Assembly: GCA_002898115.1 (NCBI GenBank) | Contig: BDTL01000261.1 | Coordinates: 1-7,473 of the forward strand | Reading direction: 5' to 3' | Source: a bacterium BMS3Bbin02 | Lineage (GTDB): Bacteria > Actinomycetota > Acidimicrobiia > Spongiisociales > UBA5794 | Length of the DNA stretch: 7,473 nt | Part shown: positions 1 to 6,274 of the stretch, piece by piece | Numbering within the stretch: the first letter of the stretch is position 1 | How the letters are laid out: every line of letters begins with the position of its first letter | The notes under the pieces: generated by a model | Database searches by the model: none | Told to the model about the DNA's origin: nothing | The model's input: the letters and a program-made list of their open reading frames with translations, nothing else | Position numbers and translations under genes: made by a program

Positions 1-807
1 GCACCAGGTCTCTGGACCATCGAGTACCGCGTTGAGGAGGCCCGCAGGGGAGCGGCCTCCGAGCACCCTTTAGATGCTTGGGTATCAATTCACAACCTCC
101 TCAGGGAGGTCGATGACGAACCGAACAACGGACCGGCGCCATTCTTCAACCTGTACGTCCCGGCCGCGTGGAACGTCACAGAGACCGGCCCGGGTTACGT
201 CAGGTTCAGCCCCATCGGCGAGGACGTCTCCATCCTGGTGATCGACCGCCTCTTCCGGGAGCCAACCACATTCAGCGAGTCACTCGAGACGCTGCTCGAC
301 GACCTCAAGTACGTCAATCCAACTGTCGAGTTTGTCAATCCTGACGGATTCCCCGCCGCCATTGCGACGACCCGAGACCCGATATTCGGACAGGTGTATT
401 ACACGCTCATCGAGGGCAGCACGGGACTAGCTATCGTGTGGTGGGGGTTGACAGGCAACGTCGATGATGCTCGAGCCACGCTCGACGATGTGATCGAGAC
501 ACTGGAATGGACTTCGGGTGGATCGGTGGTGCCCGGCGTGTCGCTCGGATCCGATCTGCTGCAACGCGATACACGTGTCCTCGTACTCGCCGCGGAAGCA
601 ATGAGCCGCGTCGACTGCGACCGATCCGACGTCGTCTACGCGGGGGTAGTCGGGGGTGACGACACCTCGTGGAGGGAGGAATGGGTAGTCGTATCCTGTG
701 GCTCGTGCAAGACCTACCCGATCACGTTCGTCCAAGCACGCGACGGCGGAACCGATATCGTGTTGTCGCCGGCTTACAACGGCACTCCCCGCAACACGGG
801 GTCGTGA
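1..807 (+). CDS. Hypothetical protein, probably extracytoplasmic, 5' end outside window
   Basis: The reading frame is open from base 1, so this is the C-terminal 268 residues of a longer protein. GTG at 238 is only an internal codon: the same frame continues upstream with protein-like composition, so it need not be the start. I do not recognise the family with certainty. Residues about 50-170 look like one alpha/beta domain: a stretch 'YVPAAWNVTETG' followed by 'VRFSPIG' and a run of short strands resembles PsbP/MOG1-like folds of secreted bacterial proteins. Residues about 195-262 form a second unit with three cysteines (about 206, 233 and 236) and the pattern W-REEWVVVSCG-C-YPITF-GGTDI. This pattern is reminiscent of small secreted or lipoprotein domains of unknown role. 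No signal peptide can be seen because the N-terminus is missing. There are no catalytic motifs. The gene converges with marR and is unlikely to belong to the transport operon. Coding status is firm; function is unknown. Confidence 0.8.
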   Translation, partial: APGLWTIEYRVEEARRGAASEHPLDAWVSIHNLLREVDDEPNNGPAPFFNLYVPAAWNVTETGPGYVRFSPIGEDVSILVIDRLFREPTTFSESLETLLDDLKYVNPTVEFVNPDGFPAAIATTRDPIFGQVYYTLIEGSTGLAIVWWGLTGNVDDARATLDDVIETLEWTSGGSVVPGVSLGSDLLQRDTRVLVLAAEAMSRVDCDRSDVVYAGVVGGDDTSWREEWVVVSCGSCKTYPITFVQARDGGTDIVLSPAYNGTPRNTGS

Positions 808-874
808 CCACCAGAACCCGATCTGTTTGCCGGTACGACTCTGCCCGCAGCGACCACGCCCCTGCAGTGGTTCG
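787..874. terminator. Weak hairpins between convergent genes (possible terminators)
   Basis: Two small inverted repeats lie where the plus-strand gene and marR converge. CCCCG (787-791) pairs with CGGGG (797-801) around a 5-base loop; it overlaps the last codons of the plus-strand gene. CGACCAC (851-857) pairs with GTGGTTCG (867-874) with one bulged T and a 9-base loop. Neither is followed by a T tract on either strand, so they are not classical intrinsic terminators. The position, in an 85-base convergent gap, is the main argument. Confidence 0.3.
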
Positions 875-892
875 ACCCGCAGGCACTTCTCG

Positions 893-1363
893 CTAGGTCG
901 AGGACGCCTTGGCCGCGGCGTCCGATTCGATGAGTTTGTCGATCGCGCTGTAGAGGTCGCGCCACTCCTGGGCGCTCAACACTGCTTGGAGCTGGACGTA
1001 CGCTTCGTCAACGAGCGGCGCCACATCGCTGCGCAACGCATGCCCACTCTCGGTCAGAAAGACGTGAACACGACGCCGGTCCTCTTTCGAGCGTCGCCGC
1101 TCCACCCTTCCGTCGCGCTCAAGCCGATCAACGATCCCGACGAGGACTGTCGGCACAATGAGGGTGCGGTCGGCAATGGAGGTGAGGTTCTGCCCATCTT
1201 CGTCCCACAGGACCCGAAGAACACGCCACTGCGGTTGAGTGATGTCGAACTGTGCGAAGATTTCCCGGAAACGGGGTAGGACGACATCGAGCGCTTGGTA
1301 GAACATCATCGGGATGGAACGTTCGAAGTCGCGGGAGAGGGGTCCGTCTTGGTGTGTATTCAT
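893..1363 (-). CDS. MarR-family transcriptional regulator
   Basis: A 156-residue protein, the usual length for a MarR dimeric repressor. Residues about 13-40 form the N-terminal dimerisation helix. Residues about 43-110 are the winged helix-turn-helix. 'ITQPQWRVLRVL' is helix 2, 'LTSIADRTLIVPTVLVGIVDRLERDG' is the helix 3/recognition-helix segment, and the wing is 'KEDRRRVHVFLTESG', matching the family D-R-R-V-LT-G pattern. Residues about 115-148 form the C-terminal dimerisation helices. The ITQPQWRVLR segment resembles HpaR-like regulators of aromatic-acid degradation, so a small aromatic or acidic ligand is plausible but inferred. I chose ATG at 1363 rather than an in-frame ATG at 1450, because the 29 extra residues are not MarR-like and would cover the promoter and operator candidates. 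An AGGA lies immediately upstream (slightly close). The gene follows the transport operon on the same strand after a 141-base gap, so it probably has its own promoter and may control itself and the operon. Confidence 0.93.
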   Translation of the reverse strand: MNTHQDGPLSRDFERSIPMMFYQALDVVLPRFREIFAQFDITQPQWRVLRVLWDEDGQNLTSIADRTLIVPTVLVGIVDRLERDGRVERRRSKEDRRRVHVFLTESGHALRSDVAPLVDEAYVQLQAVLSAQEWRDLYSAIDKLIESDAAAKASST

Positions 1364-1403
1364 GGTCCTAGCAATATTTTCTGCTGCGATTGTCGCTGCA
1401 AGA

Positions 1404-1409
1404 ATGATA
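1404..1409 (-). promoter_or_regulatory. Candidate -10 element for marR
   Basis: On the minus strand this reads TATCAT, five of six matches to the TATAAT consensus, about 41 bases upstream of the marR ATG. No good -35 hexamer is visible at 16-18 bases spacing; the sequence there falls within the palindrome at 1417-1432. Actinobacterial promoters often have weak -35 boxes, so this is plausible but not secure. Confidence 0.35.
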
Positions 1410-1416
1410 CAGGACT

Positions 1417-1432
1417 GCAAGGACGTCCCTGC
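1417..1432. promoter_or_regulatory. Candidate operator: 16-bp near-perfect palindrome upstream of marR
   Basis: GCAAGGACGTCCCTGC is a palindrome with one mismatched pair; its core GGACGTCC is perfect. It lies 54-69 bases upstream of the marR start, over the spacer/-35 zone of the candidate promoter. MarR proteins bind 16-20 bp palindromes placed so as to block RNA polymerase, so this is a reasonable autoregulation site. There is no direct evidence of binding. Confidence 0.4.
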
Positions 1433-1458
1433 CACTCGCGACAATGGCACTCTGATGT

Positions 1459-1489
1459 GGGCTGCCAGCCCGGCCCGGTAGTTTCGGGC
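1459..1489 (-). terminator. Tandem GC-rich hairpins downstream of the operon
   Basis: Read on the minus strand, 16 bases after the stop codon of the HAD gene there is GCCCG/CGGGC (pairing 1485-1489 with 1473-1477, 7-base loop), followed almost at once by GGGCT/AGCCC (1467-1471 with 1459-1463, 3-base loop). No T tract follows. Tandem hairpins without a T tract are seen at actinobacterial gene ends. A role in ending the transport/aldehyde operon before the marR promoter is inferred. Confidence 0.4.
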
Positions 1490-1504
1490 GCCACCCGCAT
1501 GGAG

Positions 1505-2317
1505 TCACCTATCGACATCTTCAAGGGTCCTAACAACGTAGGTGGGTCCTCCCAGGCTCTGCGACTCACCATCTCGTGGGTCGTCGGACGCGCCGGTGAG
1601 CACGAGCAGCGAATCCCAGCCATTCGCATCGGCCATAACGATATCGACCTCCATCGTGTCTCCAATCATCAGAACCGGATCAACGAGGTCGAGCTCGCGC
1701 CTGACGACATCGGTAAAGGGCTGACCTGGTTTACCCGTGATCGTCACGGGCCTACCCGACACCGACCTGAGCCGTCGAACAGTCTCGGCGGCGCCTGATA
1801 CAAGTCCGGCCGCTGTTGGCAGCGAACCCACACCCGAGGTTGCGAAAACCGGCACTGAGTCCCTGGCCAACCTTGATGCAGCTTCGATGGAAGCCTCGGA
1901 GACTCCCGGCCACATCCCGACTGCGAGAGCGTCCGGGTTCTGCATCGGTCCCGCAGCAAGGTTACCGACGCGAAATCCCGCGGCACACAGTTCAGATCTG
2001 AACTCGTCCGATCCAATCACCGCGACCGACCGAACACCCTGAGATACCAGGAGTTCCACCATGACGTCAACGGCGGTGACCAGCTCGTCCGGCTTCGCAT
2101 CGACGTCGGCCCGGCGCAGCACGTCGAGACACCACTCGCGAGACCGAAACGACATATTGGTGAGAAAGCCGACTGAATGTCCTCCCTGGCGCACTCTCTT
2201 CATGAACGCTGAGACACCCGGCAGGGCTTCACCATCTATGTAGGCCGTTCCGTCAAGGTCAACGAGAACGGTCCCGTAGCGGCTGAGATCGAGAGCTTCG
2301 ATAACGGGTTCACCCAT
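1505..2317 (-). CDS. HAD-IIA (NagD-like) phosphatase
   Basis: A 270-residue haloacid-dehalogenase-superfamily phosphohydrolase with a C2-type cap, the usual length of NagD/4-nitrophenylphosphatase/phosphoglycolate-phosphatase relatives. Motif I is DLDGT, with D20 as the nucleophile and D22 as the general acid/base. Motif II is FLTN (T53-N54), motif III is K196 in TGKPG, and motif IV is GDTMEVDI (D220 and D225, Mg2+ ligands). The cap lies between motifs II and III, with an FATSG...PT..G stretch at about 158-172 as in HAD-IIA enzymes. All catalytic positions are present, so a cytoplasmic phosphomonoesterase is expected; its substrate is unknown. I chose ATG at 2317, which overlaps the aldehyde dehydrogenase stop by 8 bases. 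A longer frame to an ATG at 2416 would overlap that gene by 107 bases and add 33 residues that do not match the family. No strong ribosome binding site precedes 2317, so translation is probably coupled to the upstream gene. It is the last gene of the operon. Confidence 0.92.
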   Translation of the reverse strand: MGEPVIEALDLSRYGTVLVDLDGTAYIDGEALPGVSAFMKRVRQGGHSVGFLTNMSFRSREWCLDVLRRADVDAKPDELVTAVDVMVELLVSQGVRSVAVIGSDEFRSELCAAGFRVGNLAAGPMQNPDALAVGMWPGVSEASIEAASRLARDSVPVFATSGVGSLPTAAGLVSGAAETVRRLRSVSGRPVTITGKPGQPFTDVVRRELDLVDPVLMIGDTMEVDIVMADANGWDSLLVLTGASDDPRDGESQSLGGPTYVVRTLEDVDR

Positions 2318-3758
2318 CGTCGTCGCCGTGGACGTTGACAACCTGAGTGCGTGTGAAAAACTCCACTGCCGTTTCGCCTTGCTCCGCAGGACCAAAGCCC
2401 GAATCACCCCATCCAAGGAAAGGCACGTGAGCCGCGACGCTACCCGCGAAATTCATGTTCACCGTCCCAAACTGGAGCGAGTCGGCCGCGGCCATCGCGT
2501 CGCTGGCGTCAGAAGAAAAGACAGCCGCGGAAAGGCCGAAGGATGTCGCGTTGGCGAGCCGGAACGCCTCCGCCGGAGATTCGACTCGATAGACAACGAC
2601 CACCGGACCGAAGATCTCCTCGCCGGCGAGAGCACTCGTCGGATCCAGGCCGGTGACAATACAGGGATGCACATAGTGGCCGTGCTTGCGGGCTTCACCC
2701 GTAACCGGGTCCCCTCCGGTGAGCACTGCGCAACCGGCGGCGCGCAACCTGTCGACACGCATTCTCACAGCCTTCTGAGCAGCGGCACTTACCAGGGGAC
2801 CTATGTCGGAAGTCGGATCCATGCCCGGTCCTACGTTCCAGCCTTCCGCGGCGGCCACAAGCGCATTCTCAAAGTCTTCCACCTGATCGACAACAATGAC
2901 CCGGCGAATCCCCGTGCATCGCTGACCGGTACTGGCAAACGCCCCCCTGGCAATCTCGGAGGCGACCTGTCCCACATCGACACCGGCGAGCACGATCGCG
3001 GGGCCATTCCCCCCCATCTCGAGCTGCACCCTGGTATCGAGTCCGGCGAGACGGGCCTGAACAGCACGGCCTGCGGCAGTCGACCCGGTGAACGTGACCG
3101 CCTTGATGCCCGGCGTGCCGATGAGGCCGTCCGCGGTGGCTTCTCCGGACGCCACCACCATGTTGAGCACTCCGCGCGGAAGGCCGGCGTCGTCAAAGAG
3201 CTGCATCAGGTTGATGGAGGTGAGCGGCGTCAGCGGCGACGGTTTCCACACCACCGTGTTGCCGTGGGCAAGGGCAGGACCGATTTTCCACGCAGGCACG
3301 AGTAGTGGAAAGTTGAAGGGAGAGATAACCGCCACCGGGCCAACCGGGCGGCGGCGGACCGTGGTCACGGCCCCGGACCGAATCGGTAGCAGCACCTGGT
3401 CTTGCATGCTCAGAGCCTGATCAGCGTGATAGTCGAGAGTCCCCGCCGCCCGAACGGCCTCTCCCCTCGCTTCTTTGAAGGTCTTCCCCTCTTCGGACAC
3501 CATTGCGGTGGCAATCCAGTTCGCGCGATCTCGAAGGAGCTGGGCTGCAGCGCGAAGAACTCCTGCCCGATCCTCGGGGGTGGTGTTCCGCCAGGATTCC
3601 TCCGCCGCAAGGGCGGATTGAGTCGCATCCCGAAGATCGTCCGCTGTACCGCTGACAACGGTATCGACGTGGACGCGAGTGTCGGACGGGTCAAAGATCT
3701 CTAGAACCGGTCCGTCGGCTGTCCAGCTCCCGTCGATGAATACTCCTGAACGAGCCAT
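2310..3758 (-). CDS. NAD(P)+-dependent aldehyde dehydrogenase
   Basis: A full-length 482-residue ALDH-superfamily enzyme that oxidises an aldehyde to a carboxylic acid in the cytoplasm. The oxyanion-hole Asn149 (SPFNFP) and Lys172 (WKPSP) mark the cofactor domain. FTGST (223-227) is the nucleotide-binding turn. Glu247 in LEMGGN is the general base, Cys281 in GQRCT is the nucleophile, and Glu381 in EEIFGP is the cofactor-ribose ligand. The residue three after Lys172 is Pro rather than the Glu typical of strict NAD enzymes, so NADP use is possible (inference). The overall pattern is near succinate-semialdehyde, benzaldehyde and vanillin dehydrogenase-like members, but the substrate cannot be read from it. 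ATG at 3758 immediately follows the last base before the livF stop codon boundary (zero intergenic bases). A strong AGGAGG (CCTCCT on the plus strand, 3766-3771) lies 7 bases upstream, inside livF. This places the enzyme firmly in the importer operon, so it probably acts on the imported compound or a product of it. Confidence 0.95.
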   Translation of the reverse strand: MARSGVFIDGSWTADGPVLEIFDPSDTRVHVDTVVSGTADDLRDATQSALAAEESWRNTTPEDRAGVLRAAAQLLRDRANWIATAMVSEEGKTFKEARGEAVRAAGTLDYHADQALSMQDQVLLPIRSGAVTTVRRRPVGPVAVISPFNFPLLVPAWKIGPALAHGNTVVWKPSPLTPLTSINLMQLFDDAGLPRGVLNMVVASGEATADGLIGTPGIKAVTFTGSTAAGRAVQARLAGLDTRVQLEMGGNGPAIVLAGVDVGQVASEIARGAFASTGQRCTGIRRVIVVDQVEDFENALVAAAEGWNVGPGMDPTSDIGPLVSAAAQKAVRMRVDRLRAAGCAVLTGGDPVTGEARKHGHYVHPCIVTGLDPTSALAGEEIFGPVVVVYRVESPAEAFRLANATSFGLSAAVFSSDASDAMAAADSLQFGTVNMNFAGSVAAHVPFLGWGDSGFGPAEQGETAVEFFTRTQVVNVHGDDDG

Positions 3759-4517
3759 TCAGGCACCTCCTGTGGTTGTGGGTGGTCCGATATCAGGATC
3801 GGCGTCTGCAGTCGCCGCGGCTGAGGTGACACCCAGGTAGGCAGAGTGGAGGATCTCGGGGTGATCAAGCAGGGTCTGGCAGGGACCTTCATATTCAATA
3901 GTTCCCTTGCCCAGAACGTAGGCGTGATCCCCGACTTCAAGAGCCAGCGAGGCGAACTGCTCAACAAGAAGGACAGCCATACCGTCATCCGCCAGCTGGC
4001 GAACCGCCGCCATTAACCGGATCACGATCACCGGAGCCAGCCCGAACGAGATCTCATCAAGCAGCAAGACACGTGGGTTCATCGAGAGGGCTCGGGCCAC
4101 CACCAGCATCTGTTGCTCCCCGCCGCTTAACAACCCGGCCCTCGCATTCTGGCGACGAAGGAGCTCGGGGAACATCGACAAGGCCTCCAGCGCTCGTTCC
4201 CGGGGCGCCGCCACCATGACGTTTTCCTCGACGGTCAGGCCGGGAAACACCGCCTTGCCCTGCTCCACATAGGCAAGTCCTAAGCGTGCCCGTTTGAAGG
4301 GACGGCGCCGAGTTATGTCTTGACCCGAAAGTGTGACGCGACCCTTCACGACAGGGATGACACCGGCGATCCCGTCGAGAGTTGTCGACTTTCCGGCGCC
4401 ATTATTCCCGAGAAGTACGGTGATTGAGCCTTCGGCTACCTCAATACCGACACCGCGCACGACCGGGAATCCACCTCGGTTGATGTGCAGATCCTCGACA
4501 CTCAGCAACACGCTCAT
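3759..4517 (-). CDS. livF: LivF-type ABC transporter ATP-binding protein
   Basis: A 252-residue ATPase of the branched-chain-amino-acid (HAAT) import family. Walker A is GNNGAGKST (37-45), the Q-loop is Q86 in YVEQGKAVFPGLTVEEN, the signature is LSGGEQQ (130-136), and Walker B is VLLLDE (150-155) followed by ISFGLAP. At the H-loop position there is Gln187 (LLVEQ) instead of His; this is normal for LivF proteins. The last ~24 residues (from about 229) are an Ala/Thr/Pro-rich tail beyond the usual family end. The start could be ATG at 4517, overlapping the previous stop as ATGA, or GTG at 4511, two bases after that stop. The GGAGGG just upstream sits directly against the ATG but 7 bases from the GTG, so the GTG is a real alternative. 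LivF is expected to pair with the LivG half of the upstream fusion protein and drive import from the cytoplasmic face. Confidence 0.95.
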   Translation of the reverse strand: MSVLLSVEDLHINRGGFPVVRGVGIEVAEGSITVLLGNNGAGKSTTLDGIAGVIPVVKGRVTLSGQDITRRRPFKRARLGLAYVEQGKAVFPGLTVEENVMVAAPRERALEALSMFPELLRRQNARAGLLSGGEQQMLVVARALSMNPRVLLLDEISFGLAPVIVIRLMAAVRQLADDGMAVLLVEQFASLALEVGDHAYVLGKGTIEYEGPCQTLLDHPEILHSAYLGVTSAAATADADPDIGPPTTTGGA

Positions 4518-6274
4518 CCCTCCGTCCCGATGGTTCCGAGGAACGCGCCCATCACCTCGGGCGACGATAGCACCTGCTCCGGTCGGCCCTGGGCGATGAC
4601 CTGTCCAAAGTCGAGCACAGTCACGTAGTCACAGGCTGCTTGCACAACCTCCACATCGTGTTCTATGAGCAGCACGGCGCAGCCGAATAACTCGGGGAAG
4701 GTGGCGATGCTCGCGGCGAGGCGAGCTGACTCGGTTTCGCCGAGACCGGCGGCGGGTTCGTCGAGAAGCAACAGCGTCGGGCGAGCGACCAGGCACGCAG
4801 CCGCCTCCACTAACCGACGGGTGGGCATATCAATCTCGTCGATTCGAACATGACGGCCGGGGCAATCGAGCGCCGCGATAACTCGATCAAGGTCCTCGGA
4901 GGTAGCTGTCCCGTCGGATCCGAGGCGCAAGTATTGCTCGATCGTCAGCTCCGGAACTGCTCTCCCCTGCTGGAAGGTTCGACGGAGACCTCCGCGCGCA
5001 CGAACGTGTGCGGGTAGACCTTCAAGCGAACGCCCGCCAACCATGATCGAGCCACGGTAACTGTCGATGAAACCGGTAGCCGCATCGACAAGTGTCGACT
5101 TTCCGGCGCCGTTTGGCCCGATCAGTCCGACAACCGACCCGGCGGGGACGGTGATGTCGACATTGTTGAGCGCCTTAACCGCGGCGTACGTAACGCTCAG
5201 ACCCTTCACCTCAAGCGCCGGCTCGGTTTCGACCCGGCGTGGTGCGGCACTAGATTCCTCAGCCGACGCCGCTGACGTCGCAGAGGTCACCGACGGTGTG
5301 GATTCCACCCTTGCCCTGGCCCCAGCCCGCCACGCTCGCAAGGCCCTACGCAATTGGCCGGCAATCCCGTCGCCTCCCTTGCGGAGAATATCGATAGCGC
5401 CAATCGCAAACAGTATCGGCAACAGGTCGAGCGGTAGGTCCCACATCCGGAACAATTCCGGAAAGATGGCGCCCAAAACCCCCGCCAGGATCGCACCCTC
5501 CAGGTAGTTCGCACCGACCATGACGGCTACCGCAAAAACAATAAGTGAATCGAGCGCCTCGAAGCTCCGCAAACTGACGGTGCCGTTTTGCCCAACAAGG
5601 AGACCGCCCGCAATCCCTGCGATGAACGCTCCGACGGCGAACGCGATGAGTTTTGAGAGCGGCACACGCAGTCCCAGCGCTGCCGCTGCGCGCTCACTAT
5701 GGCGAACCGCGGTCCAGGCGAGCCCGACCGGTCGCTGTCGAAGCCAATTCAAGGCAAGCGAGATAAGTATCAGGACACCGACCGACAAGAGGAAGTAGCC
5801 GTTCTCGCTGGCGAAAGGATCCGGTCGCTGGACCCGTTGATTGCTCATCAACCCGGGGAACTCGATCTGTCGCAGCACAACGGTCGTTGCGACCGCAAAA
5901 CTCAGAGTCACAACAGCGAGGTTGATACCCCTCAGCCGCAAGGACAGGAGGCCGATCGCGAGCCCCACTGGCACAGCCAAGATTCCGCCGAGCAGCAACC
6001 CCGCAAGAAACGGGATCTCGGTGTTGACATTTAGCCATCCGACGGTCCAGGCTCCGATCGCGGCGAAAGACAGCTGACACAGAGACACCAACCCGGCGCT
6101 GCCGTATACGACGCCGATGCTCAGTGCGACCAGGGCACTGACGGTGGCTCCGATGAAGAGGAACGTCCAGAACCCTGGCAGCCACAGCACAAACAGAATG
6201 GCGAGAATCCCGAGCACCAGACCGACAGCGGTGGTCGATCGGACCGCAAGACGAGGAAGTGCTGAAGAGGTCAT
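4514..6274 (-). CDS. livM-livG: LivM-LivG fusion: ABC importer permease with C-terminal ATPase
   Basis: A 586-residue fusion of two subunits that are separate in E. coli. Residues about 15-300 are a LivM permease with about eight to ten hydrophobic segments and the family stretch GLVSLCQLSFAAIGAW (61-76). Residues about 310-350 are a charged, Ala/Ser-rich linker. Residues about 351-586 are a LivG ATPase: Walker A GPNGAGKST (386-394), Q-loop Q435 (RRTFQQ), Walker B LLLLDEP (501-507) and H-loop His539 (LLIEHD). The signature that should read LSGGQ or LSYGT is here IDMPT (481-485), followed by the expected RRLVE. The conserved glycine is therefore lost. The linker continues in frame with no sign of a frameshift, so the fusion looks genuine; such fusions are known in actinobacteria. 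ATG at 6274 overlaps the livH stop as ATGA, indicating translational coupling. The protein should sit in the membrane beside LivH, with LivF as the second ATPase. Confidence 0.94.
   Translation of the reverse strand: MTSSALPRLAVRSTTAVGLVLGILAILFVLWLPGFWTFLFIGATVSALVALSIGVVYGSAGLVSLCQLSFAAIGAWTVGWLNVNTEIPFLAGLLLGGILAVPVGLAIGLLSLRLRGINLAVVTLSFAVATTVVLRQIEFPGLMSNQRVQRPDPFASENGYFLLSVGVLILISLALNWLRQRPVGLAWTAVRHSERAAAALGLRVPLSKLIAFAVGAFIAGIAGGLLVGQNGTVSLRSFEALDSLIVFAVAVMVGANYLEGAILAGVLGAIFPELFRMWDLPLDLLPILFAIGAIDILRKGGDGIAGQLRRALRAWRAGARARVESTPSVTSATSAASAEESSAAPRRVETEPALEVKGLSVTYAAVKALNNVDITVPAGSVVGLIGPNGAGKSTLVDAATGFIDSYRGSIMVGGRSLEGLPAHVRARGGLRRTFQQGRAVPELTIEQYLRLGSDGTATSEDLDRVIAALDCPGRHVRIDEIDMPTRRLVEAAACLVARPTLLLLDEPAAGLGETESARLAASIATFPELFGCAVLLIEHDVEVVQAACDYVTVLDFGQVIAQGRPEQVLSSPEVMGAFLGTIGTEG

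Larger units (their letters stand above)
1386..1448. repeat. Pair of inverted 11-bp palindromic sites flanking the marR promoter
   Basis: GCGATTGTCGC at 1386-1396 is itself a palindrome (GCGA-TTG-TCGC). Its reverse complement, GCGACAATCGC, recurs with 10 of 11 matches at 1438-1448 (GCGACAATGGC). The centres are 52 bp apart, close to five helical turns, and they flank the candidate -10 element and the 16-bp palindrome. There is also a direct repeat of CTGCAAG at 1396-1402 and 1415-1421. Together these could be binding sites for the adjacent MarR protein. Chance similarity in a stretch this size is not negligible. Confidence 0.35.

Noticed and set aside
698..1279. A plus-strand open frame of 193 codons spanning the end of the first gene and much of marR
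   Set aside because: It overlaps two well-supported genes in other frames and has low-quality, Arg/Pro-rich translation with no recognisable motif.
1371..1381. AT-rich patch (GCAATATTTTC) as a terminator T tract or origin-like element
   Set aside because: It is a short isolated run just upstream of the marR start with no adjoining hairpin; it is better explained as promoter/leader sequence.
2328..3305. A 325-codon open frame on the plus strand
   Set aside because: It lies fully antisense to the aldehyde dehydrogenase. Its translation is rich in Arg/His/Gly with no domain-like pattern, as expected for an opposite-frame shadow in GC-rich DNA.
5210..5330. Possible frameshift or assembly join between livM and livG
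   Set aside because: The linker is in frame, of consistent low-complexity Ala/Ser composition, and both flanking domains are complete, so a genuine fusion is the simpler reading.
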